Shown piece after piece: positions 21,505 through 32,438 of a stretch of DNA of 64,000 nt. This stretch comes from Saturnia japonica (lineage: Eukaryota > Arthropoda > Insecta > Lepidoptera > Saturniidae): NCBI GenBank assembly GCA_033032175.1, contig CM065304.1:16306001-16370000 (forward strand), in the 5' to 3' direction. The translations under genes were made by a program, and so were the position numbers. The notes under the pieces are model-generated. The model was not told the DNA's origin. It was given only the letters and a program-made list of their open reading frames with translations, and searched no databases. The first letter of the stretch is position 1; each line of letters starts with the position of its first letter.

Positions 21505-23058
21505 TAATAATATGTAGACTATAGTAGAGGCCTTGAATATGCGTCGTTAGGAAAATTTAAGCCCACTGTAGTTTATCCGTCATTATATTCATTAGCCTTA
21601 CGCTGACTCTCCTGTAGACCATAGATTGTGTGGCCGGCTTTATAAACATTTCCGGTCAAACGTGATGAAGTTAATTCAGATTTTGTGTAATTTTACTACT
21701 AAAATAACAATTAATATAAGATTGATGTCATACATATTTAAGACTGAATGTAATATTACACCAATTTTTTGATTAAGTATTACGTATATTATAATAAATA
21801 TCTGGGCGACCGAGCTGTTCTCGGTGTCTTTTAAACAAAAAAAGAGAAACCACCTATCTAGGTAAACTTGGAATATAAAACATTATCTAAATGTTTTTTC
21901 ATCGAAATCGTTTCCGAGAAACCAATTACATATATATATATATATATATTTACACACACAAGAATTGCTTACTTAATATAATATATATAACATAATAGAA
22001 AATATGAGTCATATGTATGTATACAAAGTAAAATATTTATGGATTAAAAATACACTTTTTAAAATAAAGAAAAAGTTTATCTACTCGTTATACATACACA
22101 AAGGTACTTACATAAACTACAAATAATTTTAAGAGATAGAAATGGTAAACAAACAAAACTAAAATAAATAATAAAATAGTAGGTACCTAAGTAAATTGTT
22201 GTGCGGCAATAAACAAAACGGTTAGTAATTGTGAGTCAAATCCTGCCTTTTAAATAAAATATGAAAAAAATAACAGATACTAAAATAATCTCAAAAAATC
22301 TAATGTCATTGCCTAAATCAATGCATTTAATAACGTATCAAATATTGTCGACAATAATTTAAATGGAGTGCAGAGCACAATGGAAGTTAAGGAAGATTTT
22401 TTTTTGCCTAATTTTATTAATTCGTTATTATGTAGGTACGTTACCATGCTTAAGTTGTTGCAGCGTCATGATCGAAATATCTCTAACGCTCATTAGAATC
22501 TCTGCAGAGATGCGGATTAAAATACCACGAAGCCTGTAGCAAAAATGCGAGCAAATTTATAGATAGATCACTTAAAGGTCACCCTCCTAAAGAATACTTT
22601 GTAAACATATTAAAACTTCGCTATAATATCTATACACAGTATAAAAGACATCCGCTATCCGCGTCTGTCTGTTTGTCCGCTTATTTATTCGAAACCACGC
22701 AATGGATTTTTATATGGATCTCACTATCATTTAGAGATTTTTTACGAAGGGTCCTTACATACAATACATTACAATTCAATTATTGTTTATTCATATAGTA
22801 AGGGAGAGAAAGGTAAACGTGGTCAGCGGGTAATGGTAGTCAGTAAAATAATAAGAAAACTAAAAGGCGTTGACAAGTGAATATCGAGTGAAATGATCGG
22901 CTATATTACACCTGTCCCCGCCTCATCACCACTGCACCGTTCTAATTAGGACGTGACGTTTGGACGAAAAGGGTGTATTGTTGTTTACCGCGATTTCATT
23001 GTAATTTTTATTGTGTGGGACATAAGAGGTGAGATATTTTTATTTCAATTTATATAAA
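21505..23058. other. AT-rich, no gene
   Basis: A TA/CA microsatellite lies at 21930-21956. At 22645-22745 there is a diverged piece of the GTCTGTCTGTTTGTCC-type repeat seen at the window start. Nothing coding. Confidence 0.4.
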
Positions 23059-23130
23059 TACACTCATGGACATATTTAAAGGAACGCAATAAAAAGGGCA
23101 AACTAAAGTGAAAACAGATTTATTTGTACA

Positions 23131-23290
23131 ACTAGCTTGCCCGCAGCTTCGCTCTCGTGCACTACGGAATGCCGTTAATTTAAATTGGTTATTTAAAAAC
23201 AAAAATGCTTATTGTGGGTGTTCCTTAAAAGTTAAACATATTATACTCTCGTTAACTTTTTGTAGGTCTTTTTAATGTCAATAATTATGT
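23131..23290 (-). mobile_element. H1 Helitron-like 3' fragment inside the MITE
   Basis: CTAGCTTGCCCGCAGCTTCG begins the complement of the H1 end. It is followed by 'aaatgcttattgtgggtgttcctt' and 'ctttttgtaggtctttttaatg', in the same order as the complement of 7096-6930. Confidence 0.65.
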
Positions 23291-23358
23291 AGTACATTTA
23301 TGTTATATATTTCTGGTTTACTCGGCGTAAGCTATTTTGTTATTTGCGTGGAACCCTA

Positions 23359-23505
23359 AAATAAAAGTAGCCTAAGTTACTCCATATATAACATGCTGAT
23401 GTTATATAAAGTAACGTAGGCTACTTTTATTTTGGACCGATTTTGACGGTACTTCCACTGACAGATAGCTGTATCTGCCAGTGAAAGTCCCGTCAAAATC
23501 GGTCC
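23359..23505. repeat. Two adjacent long near-perfect palindromes
   Basis: First: arms 23359-23380 and 23411-23433 around ATATAACAT-GCTG-ATGTTATAT. Second: arms from 23434 (GGACCGATTTTGACGG) to 23505 (CCGTCAAAATCGGTCC) around a short GCTG-containing centre. Each could fold into a hairpin with arms over 30 nt. Confidence 0.9.
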
Positions 23506-23789
23506 AACCGTTTCGGAGATTACCCGGGACAGAAAGAAATTACATAGTAGATATCCAAAAAAACAAATGAAAGTCGCAAGGAAAATTTAATTTTTTATCT
23601 TTTTTTTTTCAAATTACATAATATTGGTATAATATGGCCAGTAATAGTAGCCAATAAGAAAATATTTTTTGTTATTATATTTTTTCATTGCATTCCTCTA
23701 AATATGTCCATGAGTGTAAATATAAAAAGTGACTTTATTTATTTAAGTAAAACATTAAACAATCTTGTTGTGAGACGTTTTTGGATAAA

Positions 23790-24440
23790 TATTGAAATGG
23801 CTGAGACCATGGAGGACCTCCGTAGAATGCTCCATGACTTCAGTAAAGCCTCGAAACGAGTGGGTTTTAGAATGAACTTGGAGAACAGAAAGTATATGCT
23901 TGGGATTGTTGATGATTATGTTTACCTGGACAAACTATTCAGTTAGGTAGATCGAATTTCAAGAAAGAGGTCAATTGTCCAATCTGACTCGTCTGGGCAG
24001 CGTTTGGTAAGCTACGTATTTACATCTCCCCCAAGATACCGCAATATCTCAAGACGAAAGTCTATGACCAATGTGTGTTGCCAGTGATTACATATGGTAT
24101 TAGACGTGGTCGCTAACTATGGGCTTCATGAGAACGTTCAAGGTCACTCAAAGGACAATGGAGAGGGCTATGCTCATAGTTTCTCTGCGTAATTAGATCA
24201 GAAATAAGGAGATCCACAGGAGAATAGGTAATGGGTGGGTCACGTAGCTCGTAGAACGGATAGCCGTACCGGAAGACGCAGCGTGGGCTGAGCAGACCCG
24301 GTACAAGACGGTCCGGCGCGGCGACCTGGTTAAAGGTTGCGGAAAGCCGCTGAATGTGGCAGTGCAGGACCGGCCGTTGTGGCATGTTTGGGGGTGGTCG
24401 GTGTGCAGTAGTTGACATCTTTCGGCTGCAATAATGATGG
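23790..24440 (+). pseudogene. RTE-type LINE reverse transcriptase C-terminal remnant
   Basis: The first open part reads AETMEDLRRMLHDFSKASKR and VGFRMNLENRK, then VDDYVYLDKLFS. After shifts the sequence gives QLGRSNFKKEV-like, CVLPVITYG, ARRTD-like and WLKVAESR, then a VDIFRLQ end. These follow the order of lepidopteran RTE elements (connection after the YADD box, VxDYVYLG, LPVMTYG, WxxAGHIARR, DDLxKVAGSRW). The catalytic core is absent. A copy of the same region lies inverted at 28.98-29.47 kb. Confidence 0.8.
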
Positions 24441-24559
24441 TGATTGAACAGATTTACCTACCATTTGCAGTGTAATCGTTTCATCGTGAATACAAAAATA
24501 CTCTAAAATAGAGTATATATACTTATATAGGTAGGTAAACAAGAACTGCTCACACGTCA

Positions 24560-24631
24560 CGGTGAAGCTGTAAAAGCCTTCTGAGGCTCCAGGGCTAAGG
24601 CTAACAGTATAGTCAGTCAGAAAAAAACCTG
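24560..24631 (+). other. Retroelement 3' tail, same family as the ORF1-only element
   Basis: GGTGAAGCTGTAAAAGCC, then 'ttctgaggctccagggctaaggctaacagtatagtcagtcag', then an A run. Almost identical in order to 10741-10822 but with no ORF1 in front, so it is a severely 5'-truncated copy. Confidence 0.75.
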
Positions 24632-25034
24632 CTCACATAATAGTAGTTACTTAGTACATATTAATCCAATACACATTATTATTTTAAAATTATTATTCAA
24701 TTGTATTAAAAATTTAAAGCTTTCCGTTTTATGGTAAGCGAGAATAATTGTTTTTAAATATTGAATATGATTTCATTTAATTTTTAATTATTCGTAGATT
24801 CAAATGTTCATGTTATTATAATTTACTGAATTTATCTCTGGATTTATTTTGAGATTTTTAAATAATATTGGATGCTAATATAAATGCTTAAGTATTGTTT
24901 ACTAAAAACCCATATTAAACTGTATTTCGATTCAAATTCTTTGCAAGTACTGTGGTCACTAATAAGTTATTATCGTTTTCTATTGATTTATGAATTCATA
25001 TTTAATTATAGGAATAAGATATTTCTTTATCTTT
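24632..25034. other. AT-rich, nothing recognised
   Basis: No motif or repeat signature seen. Confidence 0.3.
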
Positions 25035-25310
25035 TTTATACAACAAAGGCGATAAACAGGCATAAGGCTTGCTTGATGGTAAGTTGTTACTTGTAGCATA
25101 TGGACGGTTGTAACACCAGAGGTACAACTAGTGCTTTACTATTCTTGACTTGAACCCCCTTTTCCCAACAAGCTCTGGAACTCATACTCACCGCAGGGAC
25201 ATAAAATACGGTTATTTGACCAAGATCTTCTGTAAGAGAGAAATAGATTTTATTGTGCCCTACCCCGCTTATTTCCTTACTATTTTCGAATTTCTTATAC
25301 GATCTCACTC
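25035..25310 (-). repeat. R2 repeat copy
   Basis: TTTTTTATACAACAAAGGC, 'gcttgatggtaag', 'atggacggttgtaacaccag' and 'ctctggaactcatactcacc' follow the order of the R2 copy at 15.6 kb. Confidence 0.6.
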
Positions 25311-25397
25311 ATTCGCTCAGTAATCTAACAGACGCATAGAAGATTTTTGTATATAAGATAGACGGAGAATTATTTTATTCACAACTGTTAAGGCTAG

Positions 25398-25720
25398 GTT
25401 TTTTATATCGCTAAGGTGGCAAAGAAGCATACGGCCTGCTGGATGATAAGCGGCTACCGCATTCAATGGACGCTTGTAATACCGTAGGTCAGCGACGTTA
25501 GCGACATTGAACTCCCTACCTCCAAGGAATTCTGGAAACCCAGTAGATTTTGCGGTGAGTACACCGCAAGAACAAAAGTAACAAAACACAAGGTTTATTG
25601 GGCTCGGATCTTCTGTAGAGTGGAAGTAAGTAATCAACTAGTCAGGCTACTTCAAGTAGAGAGAAATCTCTAAAGAAATTTCTCTGTACTTTACATCTCT
25701 ATAAGGTATGCATTATATAA
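25398..25720 (-). repeat. R2 repeat copy
   Basis: 'tcgctaaggtggcaaagaagcatacggcctgc', 'gataagcggctaccgc', 'atggacgc' and 'agagaaatctctaaagaaatttctctgta' match the R2 order. Confidence 0.65.
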
Positions 25721-25969
25721 TTTTGTAATGTAGTCTATCATAATTTTTCTTACCGCAAGTACAAATTATTATAATTTTTCATTATCTCCTAAACTATGTG
25801 TCCAAATAGAAAAAATTAACTTCATAAAATTGTCTTTATGATGAAGTAATTTTTCTTTGTTAGGATTTGACGTAACTACTTTCGATAAACAAATAGCTCG
25901 TGCAGATAAGATGTCATCTTAGTTGATGATTCAAAAAGATATGACAGGTAATATTAAAGTAAGTATATA

Positions 25970-28602
25970 GGGGGAAGTCTCCGAGTACCGGACACTTAAG
26001 GAATAATAAAAATAAAAATATGCTAGTAATAGTAGATATTATTTGTTTATTTAGGTTTAATGAACTCTTAAATATATTCGTAATCATCACGCAGATATAA
26101 TCAGTCTCAAATATTACTTTATATGTATTAGATACTAAGGAACAACTTATAAAGTAAAAATGACATTTTGGAAAGGGTCCCCTAATATCGGACATTCTAC
26201 TTTACTATCATTATTTAAACTGAAACATTACTTTAACAAGAAATTCTTACTGATAACAATTGTAATAGACCAATTAAACATATATAAACTATAATAGAAC
26301 AAATCAACGCTTCAAAACTGTTATGTACTTATTAATCTAAACTTTAACAAAGAACATTTTCTATAAAATCACAAACTTTTATTCGAACCTGCAAAAATCA
26401 CAAATGTAGCTAACTGAGCCTTCTTCAACATCCGCACACGCTTCATGAGCCCACTGATTGCAAGCTTGACAGCAAATCCAATACTCATCATTATTTTCTT
26501 GACAGATCAAACAAGTCGTTTCATTTTCAGTCATTGATGTTGATGACTTTGACGTGGCAAAAATCGTTGTCTTTGGTGTGGTAGTCGGTTTTCTAGCCTT
26601 TTTTATTTTTATCGTGTCGTTAGTTTTTTTGCCTTTAAGTTGTTGCATTTTAACCACGATAGGTTTAGCCTTTGTTGCCTTATTTTCAGTAAGGGCGTTT
26701 TTGTAGGGAGAGGATGTTAAGACCTCACTTTTCTCAGCTTTTCGTCGTCGACACATGGCTCGCTTTGCTGCAGCGTTTGGGACTGGCGATAGCTGACGAA
26801 TTACAGTTTCAATGTCTTTGCTTGTTGATGGTTGTGGCTCAACATTTTCCTTTTCGTTGTTGTCGAAACACTCTTGGGGCAGATACTGGACTGTATCTAT
26901 ATCTGCATCATTGCAAACATTTCCTTCAGTAATAGACTGCATGGGAATGTCGGTTACAGCTGATGGCAGAAAATCTAAATCTGTATGAATATTTGGATTG
27001 AAAGGCATAATTCCAGTGCATTGAAATCCAGATTTAGCTATATCCAAACGTGCAACGCGAGTGAAAGCTTGTGTCACCGTTGCAGCTATTTTATATTCTT
27101 TTATTCTTGCACCAGTGTTGGCCCTCATCCATAACCCACAGGCTTCAAAGTATGCATCCTTGAATGGTTTCATAAAAACTCTGTCTAAGGGTTGCAGTTT
27201 ATGGGCGGTGTGCGGCGGAGTGCTTAACATGTGCACCTGGTTTCTTTTGCATATTTTATAACTTCAAGATCTTTATGACTGCAGTGACCATTTAGGATCA
27301 AAAGTACGGGCTTCTGTTTAGAAGGCTTTGAAAACTTTACAAAGTGTTGAAGCCATTTTAAAAATAATTCAGCGTTCATCCAGCCATTTGGCTATGCTAG
27401 GACAATACTTTCAGATGGGGCACCAATCATCAGCCTTTCATTAACTCTCTGTCTAGGGAATATAAATAGAGGTGGGATAAAATAGCCGGCAGCACTCATA
27501 CAGAACATAACTGTTACATTTTTACCTCTTTCTGCAGAAGTTAATTTACCAACTTGGAGATTACTTTTGAGTGTAATGACTTTAGCTTGCTTTTGGATAG
27601 TGCTGACCCCTGTTTCGTCGCAGTTATAGATATCTGATGGGCCAAAATGATATTTTTCATTAATTTCTTTTAAATTGTTAAAGAAATGGCCCACTTGTGG
27701 CCTATTAAAACCAAAAGCTCTCATCAGACTAGCAGACTCTGGCCTTCTCAAGCTGACTTCAGGATGGTGTTTCATAAAGTCATAGTAAAAATGTTTACCA
27801 GCACTTTTCTTGGTCTTATTGAATCTGTGGTTCAGTTTTAATTTCTCCGCAAGATCGAAAGCCAGCTTCAGAAATTCTTTTCTAGTCAAGGGCATGCATC
27901 GATTAGACATATTCACCACGTGCGATATAAGAGCTTCTTCGTACTTCTCATTAAAAGTTGGATCAAATCTGCCTCTTTTGAGTGGTAGGATAATTTCTTC
28001 TCCTTGTTTCAACTTTTTAATGTAGTCAAACAGGGGGTACTTTTTGGAACATTGTAGACTTCAGATGACTTTCTCAATGTATACTTTTTTGATATCACCT
28101 TATCGATGGATTTTTTCATTGTTTCACGTTTGGAGGAATTTTTGGGTTTCCCCATTTTGAATCTAAAAAAAAACAATAATTTAAACCAAAAAACTTAAGA
28201 TAAAATTGTCCGGTTTTACGGGACATTTAGAGTGTCCGATCTTAGGGACCCTTAGATGTATACAAGAAAAATTCTCACTCACACTGTGAATTATTAAGAA
28301 GAAAAAATGTCGTGAAATATGACAGTTAAGTAGTATAGCAATAATAATTAATACCATCTCATACTTTAAATACTGTTTACATACCCCAAAATATTACCTC
28401 GAACAAAATTTTTACTAACCTCAAAATTCGCACCACGCTCCACGACGAACGAGTCAGCACTGGTTGATGCACGACCCTTCCCCCGCAGTCACTTAGGTAT
28501 AGCTTTCTAAACGCGGCACAAGTAACAAATTGGCGCGCGTTCTCAGATAGATTTAAATTGTGTTCGGCTTTATGAGCTGTTCTAGGTTACGGGACTTCCC
28601 CC
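25970..28602 (-). mobile_element. pogo-like DNA transposon 1 (2.6 kb) with TA duplication
   Basis: The ends GGGGGAAGTCTCCG (left) and GGGGGAAGTCCCG (right, complement) are flanked by TA at 25968-25969 and 28603-28604. Subterminal blocks repeat in inverted order: GGGTCCCCTAATATCGGACA near 26174 against the complement of 28210-28250 (GGGTCCCTAAGATCGGACAC). Extra ACCGGACA words lie near both ends. The element is transcribed on the minus strand. A 5'UTR intron is suggested: donor GAG|GTTAGT with GT at 28419-28418, and a T-rich acceptor ending TTTTTAG at 28163, eight bases before the ATG. Confidence 0.9.
26379..28155 (-). pseudogene. pogo-like transposase with C-terminal PHD finger, inactivated
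   Basis: A DDE transposase of the pogo/Tigger/CENP-B-like group cuts element ends and inserts at TA. From the ATG at 28155 there is an HTH region (IDKVISKKYTLRKSSEVYNV), then a linker and the DDE domain: YNCDETGVST (first Asp), LLILNGHCSH (second position Asn instead of Asp) and HKLQPLDRVF (third Asp). The last two are separated by 35 residues (DD35D spacing). A basic Lys-rich linker follows, then a Cys4-His-Cys3 PHD finger (CLIC, CQAC, HEAC, CDFC) ending at 26379. Damage: a two-base excess in the G run at 28033-28037, a TAG stop at 27391-27389 after SESIVLA, and a one-base loss near 27248. The PHD finger is intact. A chromatin-reading role for the finger is family-based inference. Confidence 0.88.
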
Positions 28603-28604
28603 TA

Positions 28605-28974
28605 AATATATAAGGTGTCAAAAAAGTACTTTGTCAGAGAATCGTTCACATTCATTGGACATTAATTACCAGTACAGAAATGTGCAATCTTAATTTTATT
28701 GTATTTTTTTAACAAAGATTTACTGTTATAGAAACCACTTAAATATTGTAAAATTTGTTTCATAATGTGCTTAAAATTCAAAAAAAGGACAATAAAACAT
28801 AACCATGCTTCATATTACCGCCATTACCATGACTAATTTATGCATACGGTGATGTAAGGATAATTATGGTAATGTGAGCATTGCTCGCATGTATCAATAA
28901 AACTATCATTTGCACTATAGTTAGGTACTTTATTTTTAATAGTAAAAAAGACCAAAGTCTAAATCTAGTTGTTT
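28605..28974. other. AT-rich, nothing recognised
   Basis: No motif or open frame supported. Confidence 0.3.
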
Positions 28975-29470
28975 AATCAAATATTCTATCCACCCATTCA
29001 GCCGAAAGATGTTCACTGATAGACCATATTATGCCTCCTCCAAAAATCATCGGCCGATCCTGCGCTACTCACATCCAATGGGTTATCCGCAACCTTCACC
29101 AGGCTGTGGGTACACATTTTAGCGAGTCTCCCCACGCTGCATCTTCCGATATTTGATCGCTACCTGAGAACTCTTCGGCCCATCGACCATCCGTTCTACG
29201 AGCAATGTACTTCGCTTACTGCCACTTATATCTAGCGATTCTGAGGACTATATCGGTTACTTTCATTCTACTACTGATCTCCTAATTTCTGATTCGATCA
29301 CGCAGAGATACTCTGAGAATATCACACTCCATTTACCTTTGTGTGATCTTTAGCTTTCATATGAGGCCCATCGTTAGTGACCATGTCTCAGTACTAAATG
29401 TTACGACTGGCAATAAATACAAGTAAAAGATTTTGAGACAAGATACCGCATCTTGGACGAAAAGACATGG
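28975..29470 (-). pseudogene. RTE-type LINE reverse transcriptase C-terminus
   Basis: Minus-strand frames read LPVVTFSTETWSLTMGL, KLKITQR, VSLRDRIRN, RMKVTDIVLRIARYKWQ, YIARRTDGRWAEEF, then KVADNP-like and ISEHLSAEWV near the end. This is the canonical RTE C-terminal order (LPVMTYGTETWSLT, RDRIRNEEIR, VTDIAxRIAKLKWQWAGHIARRTDGRW). Several stops and shifts are present. The homologous region lies at 23.79-24.44 kb on the other strand. Confidence 0.85.
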
Positions 29471-29539
29471 GTATGGTATGGTTATGGGAAAATTCATGTT
29501 TGCATTATCATAAAACCTACTCTATATTTTAAGGAAGAA

Positions 29540-29808
29540 TAACATAACATACAATCACGCTTGTATCCCCGAAGGGTTAGACAGAGGTGTACTAATGTAC
29601 ACCCACAGTTCGCCGTGTAGGTTTTTTAGGTCCCATGTAATAGGGGGCGAGGCTATTGCCATTAATCGGGAACAAGGCTAAACTCCGAGCTGCTGCTGAA
29701 AATTTCATAGAAAAACCCAAAAACACTTTGCTCGTCCTAGGAATCGAACCCAGGACCTCAATCATAGCAGTCGCGCTTACGACCACTAGGCTAATGAGGC
29801 TAATGAAT
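29540..29808 (-). mobile_element. tRNA-derived SINE (lepidopteran, Metulj-like)
   Basis: Read on the minus strand the head carries an A box (TAGCCTAGTGG) and a B box (GGTTCGATTCC) about 35 bases apart, as in tRNA genes. A body follows, then the tail with TGCCTAACCCTTCGGGG-like sequence and a short TATGTTATGTTA end. Such SINEs are transcribed by Pol III and moved by LINE machinery. The tail motif recurs at 31.95 kb and 53.2 kb. Confidence 0.88.
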
Positions 29809-30774
29809 GTATATATTCTATCTCTACCTAATCTATTTCTACCAACTGCTGTATATTTGTGCTTTGTGTCATATTCTATTATTGTCAAAGTAGAAATACG
29901 GTGCTGAATAAATTATTTGCCTTCGTTCACAAGTTGTATTTTTTCTCTCAAAACTTAATAACTCACGCACTAAATCATGTGAGTGAAAAAAATTGATTTA
30001 TTTATACGTATAACATCATATTATATATTGATAATTAAGTTTTTTTATTTAATAACCAATCGACACATCATACACAATATATTTACACTTTTTCCATTCA
30101 TTTATTATTCGTCATTTATTTGATTATTGGTTTCTATTAAATATTTTTTCAATTAATAGGGTAATGTTTAGAAGTCCACAACACTATTTTGTTCACATAA
30201 TCACTAGCGTCATTGCAAATAGTCACTACGTACAAATATATGAAGTTGGCGTGTTCTAAGAGCTAATGTTTGCAGGTAGTGCGGTATCTAGTTGAAGCCA
30301 ATTAGACCAATTATTTATAAATCTATGGGTAGTAGGTAACTAAAACCGACGAAGTATTCTTTACCAATCTGCAAAGCAACATTAGATACACATATCTACT
30401 TCAGCTTACTTTCGCTTTAGCCAGTATAGCCAGTCTCTATGTCATATATCTTTCAGGTTCAAGCACCACTCTGACGGCCCCTATCTTAGTTGGTAATGAT
30501 GGACGCAGATCGTCTTGCGAGCCTCGAAATGTCCCCTAGGATCTGGTGCACTGATGCAATCAATACCTTAGTACTGACGTCATTATTCTAGACCAATCTA
30601 TTACGATAAAAACATTGCCGAACGAAATCAAATTAAGTACTTACTCGAAAAATGTATAACTTAGTGTATTGGCATTTGACACTAACAAATTCATAAATAT
30701 TCGGTATTGCCAAATTTCGTGAAATAGGTTCTTTGACATAATCGAATAAAAAAATTATTGGGACTTTATAGTAT
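29809..30774. other. AT-rich, no gene
   Basis: A GC-richer block at 30430-30560 carries no recognised motif. Nothing coding is supported. Confidence 0.35.
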
Positions 30775-31290
30775 TTTTTTAAATATTATCTACGGTGGCT
30801 AACAAGCTTTCGGTCTACCTGATGGTAAGCAGTTAAGGGCCTTTAGCGCCATAGTTATAATTGCAAATTCGTATTAAAATTTATAAAGAGCCAATTAGTA
30901 AAACGTATTGTGTCCTTACAAGAGTTCTTCTTTTTTCTTCTTCTAAATATTACATGTCATCTCAAAATTCCTATAAAAAGTTGGTACTAAAGAAATATGA
31001 ATGCCATACGGTCATTCCAGTCAATGGACAATTGCAATACCATAGGCGTAACATACGCGTTGCCGGTACTTTAAAAACCTGTTCACTATGTTCTTTAAAA
31101 GCCCCATATTGTAGATCCCTGGGAAAACCTCAACCTCATTCCAGAATTGAAGTGTTTGTGGGAAGAAACTTCTCTGTAACCGGACTGTCCGCGACAATTT
31201 CTGTTCAAATATATGAGGATGAACTCTGCCGATGGCGAGCAGTGCGATTGTGAAAAGTAGCCGCTGGCATCATATAGAACAATTGCGAAT
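30775..31290 (-). repeat. R2 repeat copy, long but diverged
   Basis: 'ctacggtggctaacaagctttcgg', CCTGATGGTAAGCAG, then after an AT-rich insertion (30850-30990) 'gccatacggtcattcc', 'tcaatggacaattgcaatacc' and 'gggaagaaacttctctgt'. The 130-residue open frame here lies within repeat sequence. Confidence 0.5.
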
Positions 31291-31629
31291 CCGAATGATT
31301 TCCAGAGATATTTAATTGAAACTTGTATGTATCTCCAGTCTCAGAGACTAGAGAAAAAGGCAGTTAGAGCCGGTCAGAATACGACAATGTCCCATTATAT
31401 ATAATAAAAGTAATCAATTAAGCCAATTTTAAAGGGAAATGTCATGCAAAATTACTGTCTTTCCAAGAGGTTTTAAATATAAAAATAAATGCCGTCTTGT
31501 GTGTATTTACATAGACTGCTATTATAATTTAGTTATATAATTAGATAACTAATTACGTCTACTTCTTGTTTCTGTCCATCTTTAGTAAATTTAGTCTACT
31601 ATCGTTATAGGTTTAGCTTTGTGGCCACA

Positions 31630-31800
31630 ATCTCACCTGATCTTAAGTGACGATGTAGCTCAAGATGGTAGTACGCTAAGCCTAGTGGAAGACAGGCACA
31701 CCTATTGGTTTTAAGCGACAAATTTTCAACTAGAGGGTGGTAGCTAGCCAGGCGTTCATTAGAAAAAGCCTTACCACTATCCTATGGTTTCATCACGATG
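31630..31800. repeat. R1 repeat copy
   Basis: TCTCACCTGATCTTAAGTGA, 'cgatgtagc', 'taagcctagtgg' and 'ctatcctatggttt' follow the R1 order seen at 15.39 kb and 56.69 kb. Confidence 0.6.
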
Positions 31801-31847
31801 TATCACTAGCAGTATAATTTACCTATTTTAATTACACACCAGCTGTG

Positions 31848-32260
31848 CCCGCTGTTCTGCTCTCGTAGACGACAGAAGAACGCGTAATGCTTATAAAAAT
31901 CATTGTTTCCTAAAACTTTAATAATTTTTAATTGAATGAACATATATACCATCACGCCTGTATCCCCGAAGGGTTAGGCAGATGTTGGTAAATGCATCAC
32001 TTGAGAACGGTTAAACCTATTTGGATATTTTCGGTATTAAAATGTTCGTAATAGTCCGAATTAGGTTTTTATGGAAAGAAAAATTGGAAAAGTTTCCCAG
32101 ATCTTTTTTAAATTCGAGAAAACCGAACAAAGGTACTTTTTTCTATTGCATTTTTGTATGCACTCAAGACCATAAGTCATTCTTCAAAGGATGGATATGC
32201 GTAAATATTTTTTCGTTTGTTTAAGGTCATGTAAAGTTATCAGGAAAAATAAAGGGATGG
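31848..32260 (-). mobile_element. H1 Helitron-like fragment with nested SINE scrap
   Basis: CAGCTGTGCCCGCTGTTCTG, 'ctctcgtagacgac' and 'aatgcttataaaaatcattgtttcct' are the complement of the H1 3' end. A SINE tail (31944-31988) interrupts it. 'ggatggatatgcgtaa' near 32190 also occurs near 54.76 kb in another H1 copy. Confidence 0.5.
31944..31988. mobile_element. SINE 3' tail fragment
   Basis: 'accatcacgcctgtatccccgaagggttaggcaga' is the tail of the SINE at 29.54 kb. The tRNA head is missing. Confidence 0.75.
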
Positions 32261-32438
32261 ATAAGTGGTAGAACAACGTCTGCCGGGCCAGCCAGTCAAT
32301 AATAAAATTAAACGAACACTGACCCAAGGTTTATTTTATAATAAAATTGGTACTCTAAATATGTAGGTATACGTAGCAGTTTAATATCTGCTAATTTTTA
32401 TTTGGGGGCAAAACATATCGGTAAATAAAAGTTATGTA

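Larger units (their letters stand above)
23061..23716. mobile_element. Tc1-like MITE carrying an inserted repeat and palindromes
   Basis: The left end is CACTCATGGACATATTTA, with further matches to about 35 bp. The right end is its inverted complement, ending TCCATGAGTG. TA flanks both sides (23059-23060 and 23717-23718). The interior holds a minus-strand H1 Helitron-like 3' region (23131-23290) and two adjacent palindromes (23359-23505). The left TIR closely resembles the end at 39044, next to Tc1-like transposase remains. Confidence 0.85.

Noticed and set aside
29730..29808. Genuine tRNA gene
   Set aside because: A and B boxes are present, but no full cloverleaf is seen and the sequence continues into a SINE body and tail.
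30861..31253. 130-residue open frame
   Set aside because: Falls across R2 repeat segments with no protein-family resemblance.
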